Below are positions 17,714 through 27,952 of a stretch of DNA of 64,000 nt, piece by piece (the stretch's first letter is position 1; every line of letters begins with the position of its first letter). This DNA comes from Bacillus cereus ATCC 14579 (GTDB lineage Bacteria > Bacillota > Bacilli > Bacillales > Bacillaceae_G). The stretch covers positions 1,032,501 to 1,096,500 of the forward strand of contig NC_004722.1 of NCBI RefSeq assembly GCF_000007825.1. Direction: 5' to 3'. The notes beneath the pieces were generated by a model, which was given only the letters and a program-made list of their open reading frames with translations, did not search any database and was not told the origin of the DNA. Both the position numbers and the translations under genes were made by a program.

Positions 17714-19831
17714 ATGAAGAAAGTAAAGTGGACTTTATTAGGCGGCGTCGCAACGTTCGTAGTAGCGATTGTAATCTATAAACTTATCGTGTTAGCTGGT
17801 GGCTATATGATGGATGAAAAGCAGCTCGTTTTCCACTCTTCATCACGTATCGTTGACCAGAAAGGGAAAGAAATTACGAAATTATACGTAGAAAATAGAG
17901 AGCTCGTACCAATCGAGCAAATTCCGAAGTATGTGCAGCAGGCGTTTGTTGCGGTGGAAGATTCTCGTTTTTATGAGCATCAAGGGATTGATTATCCGTC
18001 TATATTCCGTGCTCTTTATAAAGATACGTTAGCTGGAGAAAAGGTAGAGGGCGGTAGTACCATTACGCAGCAACTCGCTAAAAACGTCTTTTTAACTCGT
18101 GAAAAAACATTTACGCGCAAATTGAAGGAAGTCGCAATTTCTCTTCAATTAGAGCAAAAATATACGAAGCAACAAATTCTTGAAATGTATATGAATCATA
18201 TTTATTTTGGGCATGGGGCTTACGGCATTCAAGCGGCAGCAAAGTTGTATTTTAATAAAAATGTTGAGGATTTAACAGTAGAGGAAGGGGCAATGCTTGC
18301 AGGCCTTCCGAAGTCACCAAACGGATATTCACCGTACTATTCTGCAGAGAAGAGTAAGGAACGCCGTGATCTAGTGTTGTCACTTATGCATAAACAAGGC
18401 TATTTGACTGCAGAAGAAAGCGTTCGTTATCAAGGGAAGACAATTGCTCTATATAAAAATTTAGATGAGAATGAGCTTGCATATATGCCGTATATTGATA
18501 TGGTCATAGATGAAGCCGCTCGTTTATACGGATTGTCTCATCAAGAAGTACTTCGCGGAGGATATACGTTTGTCGTACCTATGGATGAAAAGATTCAAAA
18601 GGTAGCATATAACCAGTTTCAAGATGCAAGGAATTTCCCTGGGAAAGAAGAGGGGGCGCAAGGTGCTTTCTTATTAATGGATAATCGTACGGGAGGGATT
18701 AAAGCGGCGATTGGGGGAAGAAAGTACGTCCCGAGAGGATTTAATCGTGTTTTTGCCAAAAGGCAGCCTGGATCTGTTTTAAAACCACTTATCGTTTATG
18801 CACCAGCACTAGAAACGAAAAAGTATAATCCGTATTCTTTATTAACGAATGAAAGAAATTCTTTTGAAGGGTATGAACCTCGAAATTATAATCATGAGTA
18901 TTCAAAAGAAATGACGATGTATGATGCGATTTTAGAGTCGGCAAATGTACCGGCAGTTTCTTTATTAAATGAGTTAGGGGTAGAAGAAGGAAAGCAATAT
19001 TTAGAAAAAGGAAATGTTCATATTGCAGATGCTGGTTTAAGTACAGCGCTTGGCGGATTGAAAAATGGCGTTTCAATATTTGATCTTGTAAAAATGTACC
19101 GTTCATTTTTAGCAAATGGAAATATTATCGAGCCGCACGTTATTGATAAAGTATTAAACAGACACGGTGCAGTCATTGGGGAATCTCCAAAAGTAGAGAC
19201 GAAAATCTTCTCGAAGCAGACAGCATGGTATATGACGAAAATGTTAGAAGGAGTTGTGAAGGAAGGAACAGCGAGAGTTGGTGTATATAACGGTGCGTTA
19301 GCTGGGAAAACAGGTACAACTTCATTGCCAAATGACGATAAGGGAGCAAGAGATATGTGGTTCGTCGGCTATACACCAAACTTAGTAGGCGCTGTTTGGA
19401 TTGGTTATGACCGCACGGATAAGGAGCATCAGTTGCAAGGAGAAAGTGCATCTGCGACAAAATTGTTTAAGAAAATTTTAACGAAGGCTAATGTAGAACA
19501 TAAAGAGAAGTTTATGAAGCCTGAAGGTGTGGAAACAATCGGCGCTCCGATTCGGCTGCGCAAAATTGAAGATGTAAAAATGAAATTATCATTTAGCCCT
19601 TTCGGTTTATTTAAAGCAAAATTAAGCTGGACGCCACTTCCAGATAACAGAATTATGTACCGAATCTATAGAGTGGAGAACGGAATTCATACGCATGCTA
19701 GCACTGTAAATGGTGCTGGAGAATATGAGGAAAAGTTCGTTAACATATTTTCAAAACCGAGCTTTTACGTTGTACCATATAATACACAAACGAATCGTGA
19801 AGGAGAAAAGTCAAAAGTAGCTAAACCATAG
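17714..19831 (+). CDS. pbpF: class A penicillin-binding protein (PBP1A family)
   Basis: 705 residues: N-terminal anchor helix (about 8-30), GT51 glycosyltransferase with catalytic Glu82 (VEDSRFYEHQGID) and GGSTITQQLAKN, then a transpeptidase domain with Ser-x-x-Lys near residue 354 (PGSVLKP), the SAN motif near 415, and KTG near 533 (AGKTGTTS). It polymerises and cross-links peptidoglycan at the outer membrane face. The position between hmoB and hemE matches B. subtilis pbpF, which is forespore-expressed there; I could not identify a clear sigma-G promoter here. Confidence 0.92.
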   Translation: MKKVKWTLLGGVATFVVAIVIYKLIVLAGGYMMDEKQLVFHSSSRIVDQKGKEITKLYVENRELVPIEQIPKYVQQAFVAVEDSRFYEHQGIDYPSIFRALYKDTLAGEKVEGGSTITQQLAKNVFLTREKTFTRKLKEVAISLQLEQKYTKQQILEMYMNHIYFGHGAYGIQAAAKLYFNKNVEDLTVEEGAMLAGLPKSPNGYSPYYSAEKSKERRDLVLSLMHKQGYLTAEESVRYQGKTIALYKNLDENELAYMPYIDMVIDEAARLYGLSHQEVLRGGYTFVVPMDEKIQKVAYNQFQDARNFPGKEEGAQGAFLLMDNRTGGIKAAIGGRKYVPRGFNRVFAKRQPGSVLKPLIVYAPALETKKYNPYSLLTNERNSFEGYEPRNYNHEYSKEMTMYDAILESANVPAVSLLNELGVEEGKQYLEKGNVHIADAGLSTALGGLKNGVSIFDLVKMYRSFLANGNIIEPHVIDKVLNRHGAVIGESPKVETKIFSKQTAWYMTKMLEGVVKEGTARVGVYNGALAGKTGTTSLPNDDKGARDMWFVGYTPNLVGAVWIGYDRTDKEHQLQGESASATKLFKKILTKANVEHKEKFMKPEGVETIGAPIRLRKIEDVKMKLSFSPFGLFKAKLSWTPLPDNRIMYRIYRVENGIHTHASTVNGAGEYEEKFVNIFSKPSFYVVPYNTQTNREGEKSKVAKP

Positions 19832-20008
19832 TTTTTCTCTGTGTTATAATAAGAATGTTGTGAAAATAGTAAGCGTTTTTAAGAATGTTTGTGTCAATTT
19901 AATGAACAACGTACATAATATTATGCATTTTGTTTTTACAAGCTGTATAGTAAAAAAAGATAAATATCGAACGTATTCGAAGCATTGGTAAGGAAGGGAG
20001 CAAGGGTC

Positions 20009-21055
20009 TTGGTAAGAACTATAAATGAGACATTTTTAAAAGCATGTAGGGGGGAACGTACCGATTATGTACCAGCATGGTATATGCGTCAAGCAGGTCG
20101 TTCACAGCCGGAATATAGAAAGATTAAAGAAAAGTATTCTTTATTTGAAATTACACACAATCCAGAGTTATGTGCTTACGTTACAAAATTGCCGGTTGAT
20201 CAGTATAACGTAGACGCAGCAATTCTTTATAAAGATATTATGTCACCACTACCTGCAATTGGTGTGGATGTAGAAATTAAATCAGGTATTGGCCCAGTTA
20301 TCGATAACCCAATCCGTTCTTTACAAGACGTAGAAAAACTAGGGGAAATCAATCCAGAAGATGACGTACCGTACATACTAGATACAATTCGTTTATTAAC
20401 GACAGAAATGTTAGACGTACCGTTAATCGGTTTTTCAGGAGCTCCATTTACATTAGCGAGCTATATGATTGAAGGCGGTCCATCTCGTAACTACCATAAT
20501 ACGAAAGCGTTCATGTATGCAGAGCCAAAAGCTTGGTTCGCTTTAATGGATAAACTAGCAGATATGGTTATTACATATTTAAAAGCGCAAATTAACGCAG
20601 GAGCAAAAGCAGTTCAAATTTTCGATTCTTGGGTTGGAACAGTAAATGTAGCGGATTATCGCGTATTTATTAAACCAGCAATGGAGCGTATTTTTGCAGA
20701 AGTTCGTAAGATGGGTGTTCCAATGATTATGCACGGCGTAGGAGCTGCACACTTAGTGAATGAGTGGCACGACTTACCGCTTGATGTAGTCGGCTTAGAT
20801 TGGCGCTTACCGATTGAAGAAGCACGTGCACGGGGCGTTCATAAGGCGGTACAAGGTAATATGGACCCTTCATTCTTACTTGCACCATGGTCTGTTATTG
20901 AAGAACATGTAAAAGGTATTTTAGATCAAGGGATGAAACAGCCGGGTTATATCTTTAACCTAGGTCACGGTGTATTCCCAGAAGTAAATCCAGATACATT
21001 AAAACGTTTAACTACATTTATTCATGAATACTCTAAAGGGCAGTTAGCGAAGTAA
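20009..21055 (+). CDS. hemE: uroporphyrinogen decarboxylase
   Basis: 348 residues from TTG 20009 ([12 protein letters not shown]); AAGGAAGGGAG sits 8-10 bases upstream, and the upstream extension to 19985 would contain that RBS. Signature [16 protein letters not shown] holds the substrate-binding arginines; [26 protein letters not shown] and FNLGHGV are typical. It converts uroporphyrinogen III to coproporphyrinogen III, and is the first gene of a hemE-hemH-hemY operon. Confidence 0.95.
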   Translation: MVRTINETFLKACRGERTDYVPAWYMRQAGRSQPEYRKIKEKYSLFEITHNPELCAYVTKLPVDQYNVDAAILYKDIMSPLPAIGVDVEIKSGIGPVIDNPIRSLQDVEKLGEINPEDDVPYILDTIRLLTTEMLDVPLIGFSGAPFTLASYMIEGGPSRNYHNTKAFMYAEPKAWFALMDKLADMVITYLKAQINAGAKAVQIFDSWVGTVNVADYRVFIKPAMERIFAEVRKMGVPMIMHGVGAAHLVNEWHDLPLDVVGLDWRLPIEEARARGVHKAVQGNMDPSFLLAPWSVIEEHVKGILDQGMKQPGYIFNLGHGVFPEVNPDTLKRLTTFIHEYSKGQLAK

Positions 21056-21069
21056 AGGAGCATTGCTGT

Positions 21070-22005
21070 ATGAAAAAGAAAATTGGTTTGCTTGTAATGG
21101 CATACGGAACGCCATATAAAGAAGAAGATATTGAACGTTACTATACACATATTCGTAGAGGAAGAAAGCCAAGTCCTGAAATGCTGGAAGATTTAACAGA
21201 GCGTTACCGTGCAATTGGTGGTATTTCTCCTTTAGCTACTATTACATTAGAGCAAGCTAAGAAGTTAGAGAAGCGTTTAAATGAAGTACAAGATGAAGTA
21301 GAGTACCATATGTATCTTGGCTTAAAACATATTGAACCGTTTATTGAAGATGCGGTGAAAGATATGCATAACGACGGAATACAAGATGCAATCGCACTTG
21401 TTCTTGCACCTCACTATTCTACGTTTAGCGTGAAATCATACGTTGGACGAGCACAAGAAGAAGCTGAGAAACTTGGAAACTTAACAATTCATGGCATTGA
21501 TAGCTGGTATAAAGAGCCGAAATTCATCCAGTACTGGGTCGATGCAGTGAAAGGTATATATAACGGTATGTCAGATGCAGAGCGTGAAAAAGCAGTATTA
21601 ATCGTATCTGCACATAGCTTACCAGAGAAAATTATTGCAATGGGCGATCCATATCCAGATCAATTAAATGAAACAGCGGACTATATCGCGCGCGGAGCTG
21701 AAGTAGCAAACTATGCAGTAGGCTGGCAAAGTGCAGGAAACACACCAGATCCTTGGATTGGTCCAGATGTACAAGATTTAACGAGAGAACTAAATGAAAA
21801 GCACGGTTATACTTCATTCGTATATGCACCAGTTGGATTTGTTGCGGAACATTTAGAAGTTTTATATGACAACGACTTTGAGTGTAAAGTTGTAACGGAT
21901 GAAATTGGCGCGAAATATTATCGTCCAGAAATGCCAAATGCATCGGACGCATTTATTGATTGTTTAACAGATGTTGTATTAAAGAAAAAAGAATCTGTAC
22001 TGTAA
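21070..22005 (+). CDS. hemH: coproporphyrin ferrochelatase
   Basis: 311 residues, soluble HemH/CpfC of Gram-positive type. The N-terminal [22 protein letters not shown], catalytic-region His in SAHSLPEKI (near residue 183), and [16 protein letters not shown] with a conserved acidic stretch are visible. In Firmicutes the enzyme inserts iron into coproporphyrin III (coproporphyrin-dependent pathway). It starts 14 bases after hemE with AAAGGAG. Confidence 0.95.
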   Translation: MKKKIGLLVMAYGTPYKEEDIERYYTHIRRGRKPSPEMLEDLTERYRAIGGISPLATITLEQAKKLEKRLNEVQDEVEYHMYLGLKHIEPFIEDAVKDMHNDGIQDAIALVLAPHYSTFSVKSYVGRAQEEAEKLGNLTIHGIDSWYKEPKFIQYWVDAVKGIYNGMSDAEREKAVLIVSAHSLPEKIIAMGDPYPDQLNETADYIARGAEVANYAVGWQSAGNTPDPWIGPDVQDLTRELNEKHGYTSFVYAPVGFVAEHLEVLYDNDFECKVVTDEIGAKYYRPEMPNASDAFIDCLTDVVLKKKESVL

Positions 22006-22023
22006 GAAGAAGGGGGAGCCTGC

Positions 22024-23445
22024 TTGAGGAAAAAGGTTGTGATCATCGGCGGAGGCATCACTGGATTAACAGCAATGTATAACTTACAAAAAAATATTCA
22101 TGAAAAAAACTTGCCGATTGATACATTACTTATAGAAGCATCGGGTAAACTTGGCGGAAAAATTCAAACCGTTCGAAAAGATGGATTTACAATTGAGCGC
22201 GGACCAGATTCTTTCTTAGCACGAAAAGAAAGTGCAGCTAGATTAGTGAAAGAATTAGGTCTTGGCGATGAACTTGTAAATAATCAAGCCGGTCAATCAT
22301 TTATCCTTGTAAACAATCGGTTACATAAAATGCCGAATGGATCAATGATGGGAATTCCAACGCAAATTACGCCGTTTCTATTTTCCGGGCTGTTCTCCCC
22401 AATTGGTAAACTAAGAGCTGGCTTTGATTTATTAATGCCGAGGTCAAAGCCAGTATCTGACCAATCACTCGGACAATTTTTCAGACATCGTCTTGGAAAC
22501 GAAGTGGTTGAAAACTTAATAGAGCCGTTACTATCGGGTATTTATGCAGGGGATATTGATGAAATGAGCTTAATGTCAACATTCCCGCAAATGTATCAAA
22601 TTGAGCAGAAACATCGCAGTATTTCACTCGGTATGCGTACGCTCGCTCCGAAAGAAGAGAAAGCTGAACCGAAAAAGGGAATGTTCCAAACAGTGAAAAC
22701 AGGTTTAGAATCTATCGTAAAATCTCTCGAAGCAAAGATGCATGAAGGTACGATAATAAAGGGAACTCGCATTGAAAAAGTTGCGAAACAGGGTGATGGT
22801 TATACGATTACTCTTAGTAACGGAAAAGAAATAGAAGCGGACGCCATCGTAGTGGCAACTTCGCATAAAGTATTGCCGTCCATGTTTGCTCAGTACAAGC
22901 AGTTTCGTTTCTTCCGTAATATTCCATCCACATCCGTTGCGAATGTGGCACTTGCTTTCCAAAAGTCTGCAATCCAGCGCGATATTAATGGTACAGGATT
23001 TGTCGTATCACGAAATAGCGATTACACCATTACAGCATGTACGTGGACGCATAAAAAATGGCCACATACAACGCCAGAAGGAAAAACACTCCTTCGCTGT
23101 TACGTTGGACGTGCTGGTGATGAAGCGGTTGTAGAACAAACTGAAGAAGAACTCGTTCAGCTCGTACTAGAAGATTTAAGGAAGACGATGGATATTACAG
23201 AGGATCCAGAGTTTACAATCGTAAGTCGCTGGAAAGAAGCGATGCCTCAATATACAGTGGGCCATAACGAGCGAATGAAAAAGCTCACAACATTTATGGA
23301 GAAAGAGTTGCCAGGTATATACTTGGCAGGTAGCTCCTATGCTGGTGCTGGACTTCCAGACTGTATGAATCAAGGTGAGGAAGCTGCAAAGCGTGTATTA
23401 TTTCATTTGGAGAAAGTAATAGATGCTGAATTAATCGCACAATAA
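22024..23445 (+). CDS. hemY: coproporphyrinogen III oxidase (HemY/CgoX)
   Basis: 473 residues. The N-terminal FAD Rossmann motif VVIIGGGITGLTAMYNL is followed by GGKIQTVRKDGFTIERGPDSF, and the C-terminal SSYAGAGLPDCMNQG completes the FAD fold of the protoporphyrinogen-oxidase family. In Gram-positive bacteria it oxidises coproporphyrinogen to coproporphyrin, feeding HemH. Start TTG 22024 has GGGGGAG at 22012-22018. A terminator closes the operon. Confidence 0.95.
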   Translation: MRKKVVIIGGGITGLTAMYNLQKNIHEKNLPIDTLLIEASGKLGGKIQTVRKDGFTIERGPDSFLARKESAARLVKELGLGDELVNNQAGQSFILVNNRLHKMPNGSMMGIPTQITPFLFSGLFSPIGKLRAGFDLLMPRSKPVSDQSLGQFFRHRLGNEVVENLIEPLLSGIYAGDIDEMSLMSTFPQMYQIEQKHRSISLGMRTLAPKEEKAEPKKGMFQTVKTGLESIVKSLEAKMHEGTIIKGTRIEKVAKQGDGYTITLSNGKEIEADAIVVATSHKVLPSMFAQYKQFRFFRNIPSTSVANVALAFQKSAIQRDINGTGFVVSRNSDYTITACTWTHKKWPHTTPEGKTLLRCYVGRAGDEAVVEQTEEELVQLVLEDLRKTMDITEDPEFTIVSRWKEAMPQYTVGHNERMKKLTTFMEKELPGIYLAGSSYAGAGLPDCMNQGEEAAKRVLFHLEKVIDAELIAQ

Positions 23446-23452
23446 ATTATAA

Positions 23453-23489
23453 GAAACGCCTTCAATCATATTGAAGGCGTTTCGTTTAT
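23453..23489 (+). terminator. intrinsic terminator after hemY
   Basis: A 14-bp perfect stem GAAACGCCTTCAAT with its complement, 3-nt loop, then GTTTATT; it lies between convergent genes and may serve both. Confidence 0.88.
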
Positions 23490-23501
23490 TATATAAAATA
23501 C

Positions 23502-24854
23502 TTATTCGCCAATAAACATATATAAGTTATTTGGCTTTATAACAGCATCTCCTGCATAAATAACCCAATCTGTTAAGTTATCAAAATCTAAATGATAACT
23601 ATTTCCTTCACTCATATCTTCTATAAAATATGGTTCATTGATGAGTATTCCTTGAATCAGGTCTTCTGTAATATGTTGCATTTCAAACCACATATGTTCG
23701 CTTTTACCCTCTTCATAGGAAACACCAAACTTAGCGAGAAAACGAAACTCTTCATTGGATTTTTCAATTTGAAAAATGTTGCTGAAATACCCGAAAGTAT
23801 TTTTCGCATTATAAGCCATACGATCGGTTTCACTATTTGTTTTATAGAACATGAGCCCTGTAGCTTCCTCGTGTTCTTTGAAAAAACTTTCAATATATTC
23901 TTCTGAAGTATTAAATTTGAATAAGAGAACGGATGGAGATTGATGGTATTCATCTCGGGCATCCATTCCGCCTAAGAATGTATTTTGTGCATCTATTGGC
24001 TGTAATTTCACTTCTTCATCCTCGATTGAAGATAATTGGTCCATACTCGTTTTATGCCCTATATAAGATAATCCTTTCTCCCACGGAACAGCGACTGTAT
24101 GTATAGAACCTTGCTGACTATGCGCGATAACGATAGGCTCATTCATAGGGACTTGTCCATTCTCAACGGCATTATTAGCAAATGTTTGAAAGAGATCGCC
24201 AATGCCGTAGTAGGAAGAAATGCGATTTGGAATAATTAACTCTATTTCAGTTACGCCCGCTCTTAAAAGGCCGTGTGTATGAAACCAATATTGCGTAGGC
24301 TCGCCTTCTTTATCGTCTTCATAAACGGAATGAATAACGTATAAGTCAGGAATGTCAGGTAATAATTCATTTTCAACGTGATATTCAATATAGTTTCTAG
24401 ATATCACTTTCATTGCTGCACTTGAATCGATTACAAATAACAAATCTGGGGCGAGGTTCCATAAAAATTGTATTTGCTGGAAAAAGCAGTCGAGTACATC
24501 GCCTACAAATAGCGTACGAGTGAAAATTTCAGTACCGAAAGCCGCATCTTCAAAATTACGATCTACAATTGTAGAATCTTGTCTATTGTACATTTTATAT
24601 TCTTCTGGGTCATTCGCCTCATCAATATGCAGTTCATACGGTATGATTGTTTCATCCATATGTAACTCAACAATAAGGCTTGTCTCATCACTATAAACAA
24701 TTTTTAACTCATCAACTTTAGTAGCGATATTTTCTAGCCGTTGTTTTAACTGCTCAATTGTAATTCTAGTTGGTATAACAGCAATCATATCTGAAAAATG
24801 ACGTTCTAATGTTCCATTCATAGCTGCGCGGTATGTTTCTGTTTGCACTTCCAT
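23502..24854 (-). CDS. DUF2314-containing protein, unknown role
   Basis: About 450 residues, acidic, no signal peptide. The C-terminal part (HMWFEMQHITEDLIQGILINEPY...LTDWVIY) matches the DUF2314 pattern; the N-terminal half resembles DUF4026-type proteins (less certain). Start at ATG 24854 is chosen because AGGAGTG stands 5 bases before it; the longer frame from 24872 contains that RBS. It is convergent with the haem operon. Function unknown. Confidence 0.7.
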   Translation of the reverse strand: MEVQTETYRAAMNGTLERHFSDMIAVIPTRITIEQLKQRLENIATKVDELKIVYSDETSLIVELHMDETIIPYELHIDEANDPEEYKMYNRQDSTIVDRNFEDAAFGTEIFTRTLFVGDVLDCFFQQIQFLWNLAPDLLFVIDSSAAMKVISRNYIEYHVENELLPDIPDLYVIHSVYEDDKEGEPTQYWFHTHGLLRAGVTEIELIIPNRISSYYGIGDLFQTFANNAVENGQVPMNEPIVIAHSQQGSIHTVAVPWEKGLSYIGHKTSMDQLSSIEDEEVKLQPIDAQNTFLGGMDARDEYHQSPSVLLFKFNTSEEYIESFFKEHEEATGLMFYKTNSETDRMAYNAKNTFGYFSNIFQIEKSNEEFRFLAKFGVSYEEGKSEHMWFEMQHITEDLIQGILINEPYFIEDMSEGNSYHLDFDNLTDWVIYAGDAVIKPNNLYMFIGE

Positions 24855-25095
24855 CCAATCACTCCTATTCAAATGAATCCATTTTACATGCCAATCAAAT
24901 GTCGATATTTTCTGTTTTCTCTCTCTAACATTATAGAGTGCATTTGTAGAAGGTGTAAAATTATTATTTTGTATTATAGTTTGAAAGCTTGTAAATTAAA
25001 TAAATCTTTTGTAAAATTTGTCGAAAAATAGTTCTATATAACGAATCATTTGTTATGATAGAAATGCTGAGAAAATATGAAATAGGGAGAGGAAA

Positions 25096-27462
25096 ATGGC
25101 TGTGAAGAAATTGTTAAGCGTCTTTTTATCATTCTTGCTATTGCTTTCATTTACTGGAACTTTAGCGCAAGCAGAAGAAACTGCTTCTATGTCAGTAGAA
25201 AAAGCAATTCAAGTATTTAAGCAGCAAGGGAAAACGAAGGGGATTGTGGAAGGATATATTGTCGGATATACGCAAAGTTCTTCTAAATATACGAAGGATC
25301 CAGCTAAGTTTGATGATACAAACGTAGCAATTGCAGATTCGCCAAACGAAACGAATCCAGACAAAATCATGCCCGTTCAGTTGCCAAAAGGTGATGTGAG
25401 AACGGCAGTGAATGTAAAAGATCACCCTGAAAATATCGGGAAGAAAGTTAGTTTGACTGGGACTCTTGAATTATATTTTAGTAACCCAGGTTTAAAATCA
25501 GTAACAGCTTATAAGTTTCAAGGTGAAGGACAAAACCGTGTTAGCGATGTAGTAGCTTCACCGAACGGCGGAGAAGTTGCGAAAGGAACAGCGGTAACAT
25601 TAACGACGAATACAGAAGGTGCAACGATTTACTATACGTTAGATGGCTCTAATCCTACTAATAAAAGTGTTCTTTATAATGGACAAATTATAGTGAATGA
25701 AAATAGTGTAGTGAAAGCAATCGCAGAAAAAGAAGGACTTACTTCTTCAGCAATTTCGACATTTTCATTTATTATCGTAAATAATGAACAGGTTCGTATT
25801 CATGACATTCAAGGAAAATCACATATGTCTCCTTACAACGGGAAGAAAGTAAACAATGTGGAAGGCGTTGTCACAGCGCTTGATAAAAACGGCTTTTATA
25901 TAGAAGATAATCAGCCGGATAATGATCCAGCTACTTCAGAAGGTATGTACGTATATAAAAAAGATGCGAATGTAGCAGTAGGAGATCTTATTCAAGTTGA
26001 TGGAGTAGTAGAAGAATATGTTGGACCAGGATATGCAGAGCGATTTGAAACAGACTTAACGACGACAGAAATTAAGGCGAGTCGCGTTGTTGTAATCGCA
26101 AAAGATCAATCTTTGCCAGCACCGATTGTACTTGGGGAAAACGGTGTGAAAATCCCAGACCAGATTATTGATAATGATGCATTCGGTTTATTTGATCCAA
26201 ATGAAGATGCAATCGACTTTTATGAAAGTATAGAAGGCATGCGTGTTACGATGCCAACACCAAAAGTTATTGCACCTCAGAAAAACGGAAATTTATATGT
26301 AACAGTAAAAAATGGTGGAGATAAAATAGTAACACAATATGGCACACCTCTATTAGATGAAAACCAATTAAACCCAGAGCGCCTTTCTGTAAAAGTACCT
26401 CGCGATTATGTAGCAAAAGTAGGAGATACTTTCACTGGAGATATAACAGGGGTAGTAGGATATGATTACGGTTCTTTCCGTATTTCGCCAATAACAGAAC
26501 TGCCAGCTGTAGTGGATGGTGGATTTAAGCAAGTAGGCGCAAATATTCAGCCACGTCTTGATAAGTTAACGGTTGCTACATATAACATTGAAAACTTCTC
26601 AGCGAATAAAAAAGAAACAACAGATGAAAAGGTAAAAGCGTTAGCGTATTCTATTAAATACAACTTAAAAATGCCAGATATTATCGGTGTAGAGGAAATG
26701 CAAGATAATAACGGATCAATTAATGACGGTACAACAGATGCGTCATTAAGCGCAAAACGTATCATTGATGCAGTGCTAGAAATTCGTGGACCGAAGTATG
26801 AGTATGTAGAAATCGCTCCAAACAATAATCAAGACGGAGGAGCACCAGGAGCGAATATTCGCGTCGGCTTCTTCTATAATCCATCACGCGTGAAATTAGC
26901 GCCGGTACCAAAGTTACTTGATAAAAATGTTGTTCGTATTGGAGACGAAAATCCATTATTTGAAAGTACACGTAAACCGTTAGCGGCAGAATTTACGTTC
27001 CAAGGACAAAACATTGTTGTCGTTGCAAATCACTTAAACTCAAAACTAGGAGATGCAACGCCATTTGGAAAAGTGCAGCCGCTCGTATTAAAAAGTGAAG
27101 ACAAACGAATTCAGTTAGCACAAGAAGTAAATCATTTCGTGCAAGGAATTCAGAAAAAGAATACGAATGCACCAGTTGTCGTGTTAGGTGATATGAACGA
27201 TTTCGAATTCTCTAAACCACTAAAAACACTAGAGGGAACAATCTTAAAAGATATGTTAAACACAGTGCCAAAAGAGAATCGTTACACGTACATTCACGAA
27301 GGAAATGCACAAGTGTTAGATCATATTTTAGTAACAAATAATATCGCACCACACACAATTGTAGATCCAGTGCACTTAAACTCAAATATAATGAAAGAGC
27401 ACGGACGTGTAAGCGACCATGACCCAGTACTTGCTCAAATTGATTTGAAGAAAGCTTCTTAA
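25096..27462 (+). CDS. secreted endonuclease/exonuclease/phosphatase-family nuclease
   Basis: 788 residues. Signal peptide (about 1-26, ending AQA), an N-terminal OB-like DUF6359-type domain (about 35-145), a chitobiase C-terminal-like domain (about 150-230), a second OB-like segment, then a C-terminal EEP catalytic domain (about 490-785). Catalytic-type motifs are visible: ATYNIENF, GVEEMQD, VVANHLNSK, GDMNDFEF and SDHDP. This resembles secreted DNases of the ExeM/YhcR kind; substrate (DNA) is inferred. No sortase signal is present. RBS AGGGAGAGG precedes ATG 25096. Confidence 0.82.
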   Translation: MAVKKLLSVFLSFLLLLSFTGTLAQAEETASMSVEKAIQVFKQQGKTKGIVEGYIVGYTQSSSKYTKDPAKFDDTNVAIADSPNETNPDKIMPVQLPKGDVRTAVNVKDHPENIGKKVSLTGTLELYFSNPGLKSVTAYKFQGEGQNRVSDVVASPNGGEVAKGTAVTLTTNTEGATIYYTLDGSNPTNKSVLYNGQIIVNENSVVKAIAEKEGLTSSAISTFSFIIVNNEQVRIHDIQGKSHMSPYNGKKVNNVEGVVTALDKNGFYIEDNQPDNDPATSEGMYVYKKDANVAVGDLIQVDGVVEEYVGPGYAERFETDLTTTEIKASRVVVIAKDQSLPAPIVLGENGVKIPDQIIDNDAFGLFDPNEDAIDFYESIEGMRVTMPTPKVIAPQKNGNLYVTVKNGGDKIVTQYGTPLLDENQLNPERLSVKVPRDYVAKVGDTFTGDITGVVGYDYGSFRISPITELPAVVDGGFKQVGANIQPRLDKLTVATYNIENFSANKKETTDEKVKALAYSIKYNLKMPDIIGVEEMQDNNGSINDGTTDASLSAKRIIDAVLEIRGPKYEYVEIAPNNNQDGGAPGANIRVGFFYNPSRVKLAPVPKLLDKNVVRIGDENPLFESTRKPLAAEFTFQGQNIVVVANHLNSKLGDATPFGKVQPLVLKSEDKRIQLAQEVNHFVQGIQKKNTNAPVVVLGDMNDFEFSKPLKTLEGTILKDMLNTVPKENRYTYIHEGNAQVLDHILVTNNIAPHTIVDPVHLNSNIMKEHGRVSDHDPVLAQIDLKKAS

Positions 27463-27468
27463 AGAAAG

Positions 27469-27499
27469 GAACGCTTAGGTGACTAAGCGTTCTTTTTTT
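27469..27499 (+). terminator. intrinsic terminator of the nuclease gene
   Basis: GAACGCTTAG / CTAAGCGTTC stem with a 4-nt loop and seven Ts. Confidence 0.93.
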
Positions 27500-27595
27500 G
27501 CATCGTTATAGAATAGTATAAAGAGATGATTCCTTTTTTTGTAATCTAATGATAAAATTGATTGAATATTTAGTTTTTTAATAAGGAGGACAACA

Positions 27596-27895
27596 ATGCA
27601 GTTACAAATAAATGGAAAGGTAATGAATCAGTTTGCAATCTTTTTTAGTACGATCGTCATGCTTCAGTTTGTAGCTGATATAACAGGACTTACAAGCAAT
27701 CTAGATATTACGTATAACTTAATACATACAGCAACTTCTTATATAACATTTAGTTTGGCGGTTATTTTCACTTTAATAGGTGCAAGAAGAGAATTAAGTA
27801 AATATGCAATTGTTTCATTATGTTTAGTGGTAGGTATTAAAGCGATTTATTTTGTAGCGGTCGTTATTTTATGGGGATTGGCTGGTACACCGTAA
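27596..27895 (+). CDS. small membrane protein, 99 aa, unknown
   Basis: Three hydrophobic helices (about residues 10-30, 42-64 and 70-94) with few charges. AAGGAGG stands before ATG 27596. A strong bidirectional terminator follows. I do not recognise a family; the gene stands alone. Confidence 0.65.
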   Translation: MQLQINGKVMNQFAIFFSTIVMLQFVADITGLTSNLDITYNLIHTATSYITFSLAVIFTLIGARRELSKYAIVSLCLVVGIKAIYFVAVVILWGLAGTP

Positions 27896-27908
27896 GTGAA
27901 TAGTAAAT

Positions 27909-27952
27909 AAAACCCTAATTTCCAATATAGTAAGGAAATTAGGGTTTTATTA
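27909..27952. terminator. bidirectional terminator
   Basis: A 15-bp perfect stem AAAACCCTAATTTCC with its complement (27934-27948), A run on one side and T run on the other, between convergent genes. Confidence 0.92.

Noticed and set aside
19850..20000. PerR or Fur box before hemE
   Set aside because: AT-rich stretches show only partial similarity to either consensus; not supportable by eye.
21632..21952. Minus-strand frame inside hemH
   Set aside because: Shadow of a conserved gene, no RBS.
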